A stretch of 13,222 nucleotides of DNA, from contig CAZARE010000380.1 in the NCBI GenBank assembly GCA_964487455.1, forward strand, positions 1 through 13,222. The letters run 5' to 3'. The position numbers and the translations under genes are program-made. Shown here one piece after another: positions 1-7,041 of the stretch. The notes beneath the pieces were generated by a model. That model was not told the origin of the DNA and did not search any database. It saw only the letters and a program-made list of their open reading frames with translations. Source of the DNA: DASWJZ01 sp964487455 (GTDB lineage: Bacteria > Pseudomonadota > Alphaproteobacteria > Rhizobiales > Afifellaceae). The stretch's first letter is position 1, and each line of letters opens with the position of its first letter.

Positions 1-49
1 GCGCCCCGAGGACACCGATGTCCCGCTCCGGCGGCAACAACCACGCCAT
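1..49 (-). CDS. possible 5' end of a minus-strand gene (partial, off the left edge)
   Basis: Read on the minus strand, the frame that begins with ATG at 49 continues to the window edge as MAWLLPPERDIGVLGA. The same frame has no stop back to a TGA at 232-230, and its third positions are strongly GC up to about position 110, so the true start could be an upstream GTG or TTG. I see no good ribosome binding site before ATG 49. A competing reading is a plus-strand gene tail running from 2 to a TAG at 167-169. The two readings overlap and at most one is likely real. No family is recognised. Confidence 0.25.
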   Translation of the reverse strand, partial: MAWLLPPERDIGVLGA

Positions 50-247
50 GCCCACACCCGACGCTACGACTTGGCGCAGGATGACGCCATGGCGGGCCAA
101 ACGCAATCGGGCGCTCGCGACCTGTGCTTGCGGAGCCGGGAGAAAATTGGCTCGCAGCAACTCAGGTAGGAATCCTTGCCTTGCCGCCGCGCGGGTCCCA
201 GCATCCGCCGTGTCGCGGAGAAAGCCGCGTCAAGGAGGGGACGGACC

Positions 248-673
248 ATGCTCAAGGAATTCAAGGAGTTTGCCCTGAAGGGGAACATGCTCGACATGGC
301 TGTCGGCATCATCATTGGAGCCGCGTTTGGAGCCATCGTTTCTTCGCTCGTCGACGATGTCATCATGCCCCCCATCGGACTCCTGGTGGGCGGCGTGGAC
401 TTTTCCCAGCTCTTCGTCGTGCTGGACGGGAACAGCGGTTACAACACCATCGAGCAAGCCAAGGAGGCCGGGGCGGTGACCTGGAACCTCGGCCTCTTTG
501 TCAACGCGATGATCAAGTTCCTCATCATCGCCTTTGCAGTGTTCCTGCTGGTGAAAGGGTTCAACCAGCTCGTGAGAAAGCAGGAGGAGCGGCCGGCGGA
601 AGCGCCTCCTCCTCCGGAGAACATCAAGCTGCTGCGGGAGATCCGCGATCTTCTGGCGGCGCGCGCCGCATAG
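248..673 (+). CDS. mscL: large-conductance mechanosensitive channel MscL
   Basis: This 141-residue protein is an inner-membrane channel that opens under high membrane tension and releases solutes during hypo-osmotic shock. The N-terminus carries the family signature: LKEFKEFALKGNMLDMAVG followed by IIIGAAFGAIV, the amphipathic helix and pore-lining first membrane helix (about 15-45). A periplasmic loop with VDFSQLFVVL follows, then a second membrane helix (about 80-103) and a charged C-terminal helix ending KLLREIRDLLAARAA. Length is normal for the family. The start is chosen at ATG 248 because an AAGGAGGGG ribosome binding site (232-240) sits just upstream and the family begins here. An in-frame ATG at 176 would add 24 basic residues not typical of MscL. 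A Pro/Glu-rich linker (115-125) precedes the C-terminal helix. It appears to be transcribed alone or to lead the downstream genes after a 91-bp gap. Confidence 0.97.
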   Translation: MLKEFKEFALKGNMLDMAVGIIIGAAFGAIVSSLVDDVIMPPIGLLVGGVDFSQLFVVLDGNSGYNTIEQAKEAGAVTWNLGLFVNAMIKFLIIAFAVFLLVKGFNQLVRKQEERPAEAPPPPENIKLLREIRDLLAARAA

Positions 674-708
674 CAGCCCGCGGAGGCTTTCGCGAAACGC
701 GGCGGGGG

Positions 709-723
709 CGGGCTTTGCGCCCG
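709..723 (+). terminator. weak GC-rich hairpin after mscL
   Basis: CGGGC at 709-713 pairs with GCCCG at 719-723 around a TTTGC loop, inside the GC-rich gap between mscL and the aminotransferase gene. There is no T-run after it, so intrinsic termination is doubtful. It could be an attenuating structure or chance in a GC-rich gap. Confidence 0.2.
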
Positions 724-764
724 GCGCGCTTCCTGCCGCATCTATCTTGCGCTACCTCGAGTCG

Positions 765-1937
765 ATGAATCGCGATTTCTTGTCGGCGCTCAGGCGCGAA
801 GCGCGGGAAGCGCCGGAATCCGGCATCGTCGAGGTGTTCAACTACGGCCGGCGGCGTGAGGGCCTGATCCCGCTGTGGGCCGGCGAGGGCGACCTCCCGA
901 CGCCCGAATTCATCTATGCGGCGAGCGTCCGCGCGCTGGAGGCCGGCGAGACCTTCTACACTTGGCAACGCGGCATTCCCGAACTCCGGGACGCGCTCGC
1001 CCGCTACCACATGCGCCAGTTCGACCGTGCATTCCCCGCGGAGCGCTTCTTCGTGACCGGCGGCGGCATGCAGGCGATCCAGATCGCCGTGGCCGCGACT
1101 GCCGGGGCCGGTGACGAGGTGATCGTCGCGACGCCGGCCTGGCCGAATTTCTCTGCCGCCGTCGGTATTGGCGGCGCCACTCCGGTGAGCGTTCCACTCG
1201 ATTTCGACGGCGAGCGTTGGAACCTCGACCTCGACCGACTCGCCGCTGCGATCGGCGAACGGACGCGTGCCATCTTCGTTAACTCACCCGCCAACCCGAC
1301 CGGATGGACGGCCCGCGAAGACGAGCTCCGCGCCATCCTTGCGCTCGCCCGCCGGCACGGCCTGTGGATCATCGCCGATGAGGTCTATACGCGCTACGTC
1401 TTCACCGGTGCGCCGCGCGCACCTTCGTTCTACGACGTGATGGAAGCGGACGATCTCGTTCTCTTCGTCAACACCTTTTCCAAGAACTGGGCGATGACCG
1501 GGTGGCGGATCGGATGGATATCGGCGCCGGAATCGCTTGCGAATGTCCTGGAGAACCTGATCCAGTACTCCACCTCCGGCGTAGCCGCGTTCATGCAGCG
1601 CGCCGCGATTGCCGCGCTTGAAGACGGCGAGGACTTCGTCAAGCTCCAGGTGGAGCGCGCTCGCCGCGGGCGCGACATCGTCTGCGGCGCGCTTGCCGGA
1701 TCGAACCGCGCGCGCTTCGCGTGGCCGGCCGGCGCCTTCTATCTGTTCTTCGCGATCGACGGCATGGAAGACACGCGCGTGCCCGCGCTCAGGCTGGTCG
1801 ACGAGGCGAAGCTCGGCATTGCCCCGGGAAGCGCCTTCGGGCCGGGCGGCGAGTCGTTCTTGCGCATCTGCTTCGCTCGCAAGGCGGAGGATCTCAGTGA
1901 GGCGATGCGTCGCCTGCGCGCGTGGCTGGAGAGCTGA
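765..1937 (+). CDS. PLP-dependent class I/II aminotransferase
   Basis: This cytoplasmic fold-type I aminotransferase has 390 residues counted from ATG 765. Cofactor-binding landmarks are all visible: Asn177 in NSPANPTGW, Asp205 and Tyr208 in ADEVYTRY, the Schiff-base Lys240 in FSKNWAMTGWRIGW, and substrate-carboxylate Arg367 in SFLRICFARK. The N-terminal FYTWQRGIPELRDALARYH block is also typical of the aspartate-aminotransferase superfamily. It is therefore expected to move an amino group between an amino acid and a 2-oxoacid; the specific donor cannot be read from sequence. TTG at 747 is a possible earlier start adding six residues. ATG 765 is preferred, but neither has a strong ribosome binding site. 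The stop lies only six bases before the next gene, so the permease and probably the methyltransferase are co-transcribed with it. Confidence 0.93.
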   Translation: MNRDFLSALRREAREAPESGIVEVFNYGRRREGLIPLWAGEGDLPTPEFIYAASVRALEAGETFYTWQRGIPELRDALARYHMRQFDRAFPAERFFVTGGGMQAIQIAVAATAGAGDEVIVATPAWPNFSAAVGIGGATPVSVPLDFDGERWNLDLDRLAAAIGERTRAIFVNSPANPTGWTAREDELRAILALARRHGLWIIADEVYTRYVFTGAPRAPSFYDVMEADDLVLFVNTFSKNWAMTGWRIGWISAPESLANVLENLIQYSTSGVAAFMQRAAIAALEDGEDFVKLQVERARRGRDIVCGALAGSNRARFAWPAGAFYLFFAIDGMEDTRVPALRLVDEAKLGIAPGSAFGPGGESFLRICFARKAEDLSEAMRRLRAWLES

Positions 1938-1943
1938 GGGCCG

Positions 1944-2990
1944 GTGGCGAGCCGACCGGGCCCTGCCTATGCGCTGCGCGTCGCGGCGACGCTCGGCTTG
2001 AGCGCCGGCGGCGGCCTCCTCGCGCAGCAGCTCGGCGTGCCGGCCGGCTGGATCGCCGGGGGGCTGCTCGCCGTGGCGGTCGCGTCGCTCGCCGGCTTCG
2101 CCACAGCGTTCCCTCGGCGCCTGCACGCGCCGGTCTTTCTCGTTCTCGGTGTCTACGCCGGGACGGGCGTGACGCAGGAAACTCTCGAGCAGATGCAAAC
2201 CTGGCCCGCGAGCTTCGCGATCCTCGGTGTGTCCATCGTCGGAGTGATCGTCGGGTCCTATTGGTGGCTTCACGTGCGCCACGGGTGGGCGCGCGCCGAC
2301 GCCCTCCTCGCCTCTGTGCCCGGCGCGCTGTCGCTGGTGATCGCCGCAGCGGAGGGGCTGCGGGCCGACATGAAGAAGGTGGCGATCGCCCAGAGTCTGC
2401 GCGTGCTCATCCTGATCGAGACGATTCCGCTGCTCGCGCTTCTGATCGGGCACCCCCCCGGATCGCCGGCGCTGGTGGAGAGGCAGGTTGCGGGCCCGCT
2501 CAACCTCGGCGTGTTTCTTGCTGCTGGCTTCGCCGCCTCGCTGGTCATGCGGCAGTTGCGGATGCCGGGCGCCTGGGTCATCGGCGGCCTGCTCGCCAGC
2601 GCCACCTTGCTGCTCACCGGGGTCGTGGAGGCGCGGCTTCCCCTATTTATCTCCGTGCCGGCCTCGATCATGCTGGCGGCGATCACCGGCAGCCGCTTAC
2701 GGCCCGGCGACCTCGTCTTGCTGCCGCGTCTGGCCACAGCGGCGCTCGGGTCGTTCGTGATCGCCATCGTGTTCTCGGCTGCCGGCGCCGTGCTGGTCAC
2801 GCTGCTGTTCGGCGTCAACGTCATCCAGACGCTGCTGGCCTTCGCGCCGGGCGCGCTGGAGGCGCTGACTGTGCTCGCTCTCCAGATGAACATCGATCCG
2901 GCCTATGTGGCCGCGCATCATGCCGTGCGTTTTGTGGCCTTGGTGATCGCCCTGCCTTTTCTCGCGCGCTGGCTGGCGCGCGGCCCCTAG
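1944..2990 (+). CDS. AbrB-family membrane protein (putative permease, AbrB duplication)
   Basis: This 348-residue, very hydrophobic protein matches the Gram-negative 'AbrB duplication' membrane family, often mislabelled ammonia monooxygenase or AbrB regulator. Two related halves are visible: LLASVPGALSLVIAAAEGL with KVAIAQSLRVLILI in the first, and LLAFAPGALEALTVLALQM with VAAHHAVRFVALVI in the second. Repeated PxGWIAGGLLA and MPGAWVIGGLLA segments also mark the duplication. It should lie in the inner membrane with about nine or ten helices; its substrate is unknown. The start must be GTG 1944 or later, because the upstream aminotransferase TGA (1935-1937) is in the same frame nine bases earlier. 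A GAGGG overlapping that stop serves as ribosome binding site. The tight spacing implies translational coupling. Confidence 0.85.
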   Translation: MASRPGPAYALRVAATLGLSAGGGLLAQQLGVPAGWIAGGLLAVAVASLAGFATAFPRRLHAPVFLVLGVYAGTGVTQETLEQMQTWPASFAILGVSIVGVIVGSYWWLHVRHGWARADALLASVPGALSLVIAAAEGLRADMKKVAIAQSLRVLILIETIPLLALLIGHPPGSPALVERQVAGPLNLGVFLAAGFAASLVMRQLRMPGAWVIGGLLASATLLLTGVVEARLPLFISVPASIMLAAITGSRLRPGDLVLLPRLATAALGSFVIAIVFSAAGAVLVTLLFGVNVIQTLLAFAPGALEALTVLALQMNIDPAYVAAHHAVRFVALVIALPFLARWLARGP

Positions 2991-3047
2991 CCGCCTGGGC
3001 GCGGTGCGCCCTTGGCGCCGGCCGATGTGATCGTCTAAGCCACCAGG

Positions 3048-3740
3048 GTGGACGCATCCTACTTCGACAAGCGCCTCTATCCGGTTGCCTCCGCCCGGCG
3101 CGGCTATGGCGAATGGGCGGCGACCTACGAGGAGACCGTCGCGGCCGGGCTCGATGAGCCGCTGCTGGCGAGGTTGACGTCGATCGATTGGAGCAGCATC
3201 GAGGAGGCGGCCGATCTCGCCTGCGGCACCGGACGCACCGGCGCCTGGCTGAAGGCGCGCGGCGTTAATGCGGTAGACGGCGTAGACATCACGCCGGAGA
3301 TGCTGGCGATCGCGGAGACGAAGCGCGTCTATCGCCGGTTATCGGTAGGCGACGTCGCCGACACGACGCTGCCGGCGGAGCGCTATCGGCTCGCCGTCAT
3401 GTCGCTTGCCGACGAGCACCTGCCGACGCTTCAACCCGTGTACCGCGAAGCGACACGTCTGCTGAGGCCGAGGGGACAATTCCTGCTGCTGGGCTACCAC
3501 CCGTACTTCCTCATGAATGGGCTTCTCACCCATTTTCACCGCGCCGACGGGGAAGCGGTCACCATTCAAAGCTTCGTTCACCAGCTCAGCGACCAATTCG
3601 CAGCCGGCTGCGAGGCGGGACTTCGGCTCGTCGAGTTCATCGAATGCGTCATCGATGAGGACTGGTTGCGGCGAAAGCCGAAATGGCGGCCCTATCTCAA
3701 CCGGCCGGTAAGCCTCGCGATGGTGTGGCGGAAGGGCTAG
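3048..3740 (+). CDS. class I SAM-dependent methyltransferase
   Basis: This 230-residue cytoplasmic protein has a Rossmann-type methyltransferase core. Motif I is ADLACGTGRTGAWL (residues 55-68), the acidic ribose-binding residue is Asp80 in GVDITPEML, and the post-core segment reads LAVMSLADEHLPTL followed by EATRLLRPRGQFLLLGYHP, as in methyltransferase 11/25-like families. The acceptor substrate cannot be inferred. The start is a GTG at 3048: an in-frame TAA at 3036-3038 excludes longer forms, and the next Met is deep inside the domain. The ribosome binding site is weak, so expression may rely on coupling to the permease gene 57 bases upstream. Its stop codon overlaps the stop of the opposing hemA gene. 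Confidence 0.88.
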   Translation: MDASYFDKRLYPVASARRGYGEWAATYEETVAAGLDEPLLARLTSIDWSSIEEAADLACGTGRTGAWLKARGVNAVDGVDITPEMLAIAETKRVYRRLSVGDVADTTLPAERYRLAVMSLADEHLPTLQPVYREATRLLRPRGQFLLLGYHPYFLMNGLLTHFHRADGEAVTIQSFVHQLSDQFAAGCEAGLRLVEFIECVIDEDWLRRKPKWRPYLNRPVSLAMVWRKG

Positions 3741-5008
3741 CCGCCCGAGACCGCGAAAATCTGGGCGCGGCGGGCAACATGCTCCACCGTGGCGGGGCCC
3801 TCGAGCGGAAGGCCGAGCGCGTTCCATGTCTCGACCAGCGCGTCAGTCAGCTCGTCGATCAGCCGGTCGTCATGGAACGGCGTCGCAGTGATCCTGAGGC
3901 GCTCGGTGCCGCGGGGCACGGTCGGATAGTTGATGGGTTGGATGTAGATGCCGTGCTCCTCGAGCAGATGGTCGCTCGCCGCCTTGCACGATTCGGCGTC
4001 GCCAACCAGAATCGGAATGATCTGCGTCTCCGACGGCATCACCGGCAGGCCAGCAGCGGCGAGTCGGTCGCGCGTCACGGCGATCTGGCGCTGCTGCGCG
4101 TCGCGCTCCGCCGAGGAAGCCTTCAGATGGCGGATCGAGACACAGGCCGCCGCGGCCAGCCCCGGCGGTAGGGCCGTGGTGAAGATGAAGCCGGGCGCAT
4201 AGGAGCGCACCGCGTCCACCACCGCATCGGAGCCGGCGATATAGCCGCCGAGCACGCCGAAAGCCTTGGCGAGGGTTCCTTCGATCACGTCGATGCGGTG
4301 CATCACGCCGTCGCGCTCGCAGATGCCCGCGCCGCGCGCGCCGTACATCCCCACCGCATGCACTTCGTCGATGTAGGTCATGGCGCTGTAGCGCTCGGCG
4401 AGGTCGGCGATCGCGGCGACGGGAGCAACGTCCCCATCCATCGAATAGACGGATTCGAACACGATCAGCTTGGCGCGCTCCCGGCCGCCGGCGCGCAGCA
4501 GGTCCTCCAGGTGCTCCAGGTCGTTGTGCCGCCAAATCTGCTTCAGCCCGCCGGAGCGCCGCACCCCCTCGATCATGGAGGCATGGTTGAGCTGGTCGGA
4601 GAGGATCAGGCAGTCGGGCAGGAGGCGCGCGATGGTGGAGATCGCCGCCTCGTTAGAGATGAAGCCCGAGGTGAAGACCAGCGCGGCTTCCTTGCCGTGC
4701 AGGTCGGCGAGCTCGGCCTCCAACTCCACCAGCGGGTGGTTGGTGCCGGAGATGTTGCGTGTCCCTCCGGCGCCGGCGCCCATCCTTCCGGCCGCATCCT
4801 GGAGCGCCTCCACCACCTTCGGGTGGTGGCCCATGCCGAGATAGTCGTTGGAGCACCAGATGACGATCTCGCGCTCCGCGCCATCGCGCCGCAAGATGGC
4901 GCGGGGAAACCGGCCGACCCGCCGTTCCAGATCGGCGAACACCCGGTAGCGCTGCTCGGCGCGAAGGGCGTCCAGCGCGCTCTCGAAGTGCGACCTGTAG
5001 TCAAACAT
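3737..5008 (-). CDS. hemA: 5-aminolevulinate synthase (C4 pathway)
   Basis: This enzyme condenses glycine and succinyl-CoA to 5-aminolevulinate, the first committed step of heme (and, where present, bacteriochlorophyll) synthesis. It is a 423-residue cytoplasmic PLP enzyme. The N-terminus MFDYRSHFESALDALRAEQR and ERRVGRFP are typical of alphaproteobacterial ALAS. Other landmarks are WCSNDYLGMGHHP, SGTNHPLVELE, His142 in DQLNHASMIEG, Asp214 in YIDEVHAVGMYG, and catalytic Lys248 in EGTLAKAFGVLGGYI, matching the numbering known for Rhodobacter ALAS. The distinctive TETQIIP-like segment (SETQIIPILVGD) and ERLRITATPFH separate it from the related BioF and 2-amino-3-ketobutyrate CoA ligase. A GGGAG ribosome binding site precedes ATG 5008. 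It is divergent from the tadG-like gene and probably monocistronic. No CP-type heme regulatory motif is seen. Confidence 0.97.
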   Translation of the reverse strand: MFDYRSHFESALDALRAEQRYRVFADLERRVGRFPRAILRRDGAEREIVIWCSNDYLGMGHHPKVVEALQDAAGRMGAGAGGTRNISGTNHPLVELEAELADLHGKEAALVFTSGFISNEAAISTIARLLPDCLILSDQLNHASMIEGVRRSGGLKQIWRHNDLEHLEDLLRAGGRERAKLIVFESVYSMDGDVAPVAAIADLAERYSAMTYIDEVHAVGMYGARGAGICERDGVMHRIDVIEGTLAKAFGVLGGYIAGSDAVVDAVRSYAPGFIFTTALPPGLAAAACVSIRHLKASSAERDAQQRQIAVTRDRLAAAGLPVMPSETQIIPILVGDAESCKAASDHLLEEHGIYIQPINYPTVPRGTERLRITATPFHDDRLIDELTDALVETWNALGLPLEGPATVEHVARRAQIFAVSGG

Positions 5009-5044
5009 GCGAAGCTCCCGCCGGTCTCGACCCTTTTTGCCCCG

Positions 5045-5058
5045 AATGCCGCGGCATT
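5045..5058. promoter_or_regulatory. 14-bp perfect palindrome upstream of hemA
   Basis: AATGCCGCGGCATT is a perfect inverted repeat starting 37 bases upstream of the hemA start codon. Its position suits an operator close to or downstream of the hemA promoter. No known regulator motif is recognised. Confidence 0.35.
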
Positions 5059-5065
5059 TCCAGTG

Positions 5066-5098
5066 TCACCTTGACGCGACGCTTCACCTTGTCGCGAC
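5066..5098. repeat. tandem 15-bp direct repeat upstream of hemA
   Basis: TCACCTTGACGCGAC (5066-5080) recurs as TCACCTTGTCGCGAC (5084-5098), 14 of 15 identical with an 18-bp period. The second copy overlaps a 10-bp palindrome, TGTCGCGACA (5090-5099). Together with the palindrome at 5045-5058 this suggests a two-site operator for hemA control, but no named regulator can be assigned. Confidence 0.4.
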
Positions 5099-5137
5099 AG
5101 CGCCACGGTGGCGGACCCCGCTCCAGCCCCGACGCTC

Positions 5138-5237
5138 GTTTACCGTAAATCATTAGAATTAACAGCAAAATAGCCGGTAAAACCCGCTGAAATTAACGCA
5201 CCTTAACGGCCGTTAGGATATGTCAACGAAGTATTAA
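5138..5237 (+). promoter_or_regulatory. AT-rich promoter region of the tadG-like gene with TTAA half-sites
   Basis: This patch is far richer in A/T than anything around it. It holds TTTACCGTAAA (5139-5149, inverted repeat with a one-base centre), TTAAC at 5159, paired TTAACGCACCTTAAC (5193-5207), the 12-bp palindrome TAACGGCCGTTA (5204-5215) and TTAA at 5234-5237. CtrA, the cell-cycle regulator of alphaproteobacteria, binds TTAA-N7-TTAA. The pair here has a six-base spacer, so it is at best a near match. Exact -35 and -10 boxes cannot be fixed. Confidence 0.35.
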
Positions 5238-5286
5238 AGGCGGTCGCGCGGAAGCCGCCGAAGAACGAGACATATCGGAGGCCGTC

Positions 5287-6819
5287 ATGTGGAATGTGCT
5301 CTTGCGGGCGCGGGATCGCTTTGCCCTGAATCAAGGCGGCAACGTCGCAATCCTCTTCGCCGTCACCGCAATTCCCCTCATTGGCTTGCTCGGCGGGGCG
5401 GTAGACTTCACGCGGCATCAGCGCCACAAGGTCGAGCTTCTCAACGCCATGGATTCGGCGGCCATCGCGCTTGCCCGGCGCGGCGCCGAGACCGACGCCG
5501 ACGCTGACGCGTTCGTCAACGACTACATTGCCGCGATCCGCCCCTCGACCGACAAGATGCTGCACATCCGCGGCTTCAACGCGACGTCCATCCAGGGCGG
5601 CTGGCGCGTCGAGTCCGACGGCTCCATGGACACCGCCTTCATGCCGCTGATCGGCATCCGGGAGATCGCCCTCAACCTTGAAACCGTGGTGATGACTTCG
5701 GGCGGCAGCTACGAAGTGGCGCTGGCGCTCGACAACACCGGCTCGATGGCGCAGCGGAACAAGATCGGCGATCTGCGCGAGGCCACGCATCACTTGGTCG
5801 ACATTCTCTACGAAGAGCCCGGCGCGGAATCCCGCGTCAAGATGAGCCTTGTTCCGTTCGTGACCGCCGTCAACATTCGCGGTCGGGCGTTCAATCCGAG
5901 CTGGCTCGATCCGAGGGGCGAGGGGCTCGGCGCCCATCAGCTCGACAATTTCGACCGTTCGGTGGACCGGCTCGACATATTCGACTCGCTCGGCGGCGGG
6001 GCGACCGGGCCGGACGGCCTGCCTGCCGCATGGAAGGGCTGCGTCGAGGCGCGCGAAGGCGGCCACGACCTGGACGATACGGTGCCTGGCGCCGATCCGG
6101 TCACGCGTTGGACGCCCTACCTGTGGCCGGACGATTCGGACGTCCGCGGCCGCGGCCCGTATCTCTACGACAATTCCTATCTGCGCGATCAGACCGGCGG
6201 CGACCCGATGCAGCGGATGCGCAACGTCGACAAGTATTTTACCCCGATGGTGCTTGCCTCCTACGACGAATCGAAGGGGCCGAACAGGAGCTGCGCCGGC
6301 CCGATCGTGGAGCTTACCAGCGACCAGGCGCGCATGCGCGCCGCCGTCGACGCGATGAAGCCGCATCCCGGCTCCGGCACCAACATCGCCCAGGGTCTCG
6401 GGTGGGGATGGCGCGTTCTCTCGCCCGAAGAGCCCTTCAGCCAGGGCGTGGCCTACGAGGATACCGATACGCGCAAGGCGCTCGTGCTTCTCTCCGACGG
6501 CTGGAACGAGATCGGCGGCCACTACACGAGCTACGGGCACCTCGCCGACGAGCGCCTCGGCCGCGACTGGGCCTCGTCCATTCGCCAGATGAACGAGAAC
6601 ATCACCACCGTCTGCGAGCGGGTGAAGGCGAAGAGCATCCGCCTCTACATGATCCTGTTTCAGGTGAACGATCGGGAGACGCAGCGCATCTTCGAGGACT
6701 GCGCTTCGGTGAACGAGGACGGCGAGCGCCTTTACTACTACGCGCCGGACGGGGACTCGCTGCGCCAAGCGTTCGGCTCCATCGGCGAGGACCTGACCAG
6801 CATCCACATCTCGCGCTGA
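5287..6819 (+). CDS. TadG-like pilus-assembly protein with von Willebrand A domain
   Basis: This 510-residue protein fits the TadE/TadG family linked to Flp/Tad pili. The N-terminal QGGNVAILFAVTAIPLIGLLGGAVDFTR segment (about 16-43, written here in parts: QGGNVAILFAV, then PLIGLLGGAVDF) is the Tad N-terminal helix, a single membrane anchor with the rest outside the cytoplasm. A vWA domain follows with metal-site residues Asp149, Thr151 and Ser153 (DNTGSM), Thr365 (SGTN) and Asp404 (LLSDGWNE). A large insertion at about 200-335 separates the first and second metal-site motifs. Four cysteines (252, 336, 443, 472) could form disulfides. GGAG at 5277-5280 supports ATG 5287. No other tad gene (pilin, CpaF/TadA ATPase, secretin) lies in the window, so this may be an orphan copy serving a pilus locus elsewhere or another surface function. 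Confidence 0.87.
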   Translation: MWNVLLRARDRFALNQGGNVAILFAVTAIPLIGLLGGAVDFTRHQRHKVELLNAMDSAAIALARRGAETDADADAFVNDYIAAIRPSTDKMLHIRGFNATSIQGGWRVESDGSMDTAFMPLIGIREIALNLETVVMTSGGSYEVALALDNTGSMAQRNKIGDLREATHHLVDILYEEPGAESRVKMSLVPFVTAVNIRGRAFNPSWLDPRGEGLGAHQLDNFDRSVDRLDIFDSLGGGATGPDGLPAAWKGCVEAREGGHDLDDTVPGADPVTRWTPYLWPDDSDVRGRGPYLYDNSYLRDQTGGDPMQRMRNVDKYFTPMVLASYDESKGPNRSCAGPIVELTSDQARMRAAVDAMKPHPGSGTNIAQGLGWGWRVLSPEEPFSQGVAYEDTDTRKALVLLSDGWNEIGGHYTSYGHLADERLGRDWASSIRQMNENITTVCERVKAKSIRLYMILFQVNDRETQRIFEDCASVNEDGERLYYYAPDGDSLRQAFGSIGEDLTSIHISR

Positions 6820-6924
6820 CCGCAAGACCCGAGGGCAGGCTGGGGCGCTCCTCCGGGGGCGCGATTCCTGCCGGATCGGGCGGTCGCGCAAGCTTCCAAG
6901 AGAAGAACGGCGGCTCCGGCCGGG

Positions 6925-6942
6925 TTTTCAGGCCTCTGAAAA
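6925..6942. terminator. possible weak terminator after the tadG-like gene
   Basis: TTTTCAG (6925-6931) and CTGAAAA (6936-6942) form a seven-bp stem with a GCCT loop, flanked by T and A runs, about 105 bases after the stop. The A/T-rich stem is weak, but the symmetric layout is what a modest intrinsic terminator would look like. No stronger candidate lies between 6820 and 7000. A 10-bp palindrome TGCGATCGCA (6970-6979) lies just beyond. Confidence 0.25.
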
Positions 6943-7041
6943 ACAATGGCCGCCATACTCGATACCGGATGCGATCGCAGGTAAGCTTGCGCCGCATATG
7001 TTGCGAGGGAACTTACCCTAATGACATCCGAAGGGGCGCAC

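Noticed and set aside
1284..2453. 389-residue minus-strand open frame across the aminotransferase and permease genes
   Set aside because: It spans the junction of two well-supported plus-strand genes and has no recognisable domain.
1944..2990. AbrB transcriptional regulator or ammonia monooxygenase, as databases often label this family
   Set aside because: The protein is a polytopic membrane protein with an internal duplication. It has no DNA-binding beta-hairpin domain and no monooxygenase features.
1922..3157. 411-residue plus-strand open frame overlapping the permease gene
   Set aside because: Arg/Ala-rich out-of-frame translation of the permease; the permease frame has the hydrophobic duplication expected of its family.
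3737..5008. BioF or 2-amino-3-ketobutyrate CoA ligase instead of ALAS
   Set aside because: The N-terminus, the residue numbering of His142, Asp214 and Lys248, and the ETQIIP and RITATPFH segments all fit ALAS.
5203..6891. 562-residue open frame on the minus strand opposite the tadG-like gene
   Set aside because: The plus-strand frame has a recognisable Tad helix and complete vWA metal-site motifs. The minus frame is His/Arg/Val-rich with no domain, the usual shadow of a GC-rich gene.
7010..7030. GGAAC as the -35 box of an EcfG (general stress) promoter before the CNNM gene
   Set aside because: No GTT -10 element occurs 16-17 bases downstream. A GAAC near 8514 before the PRC-barrel gene fails the same test.
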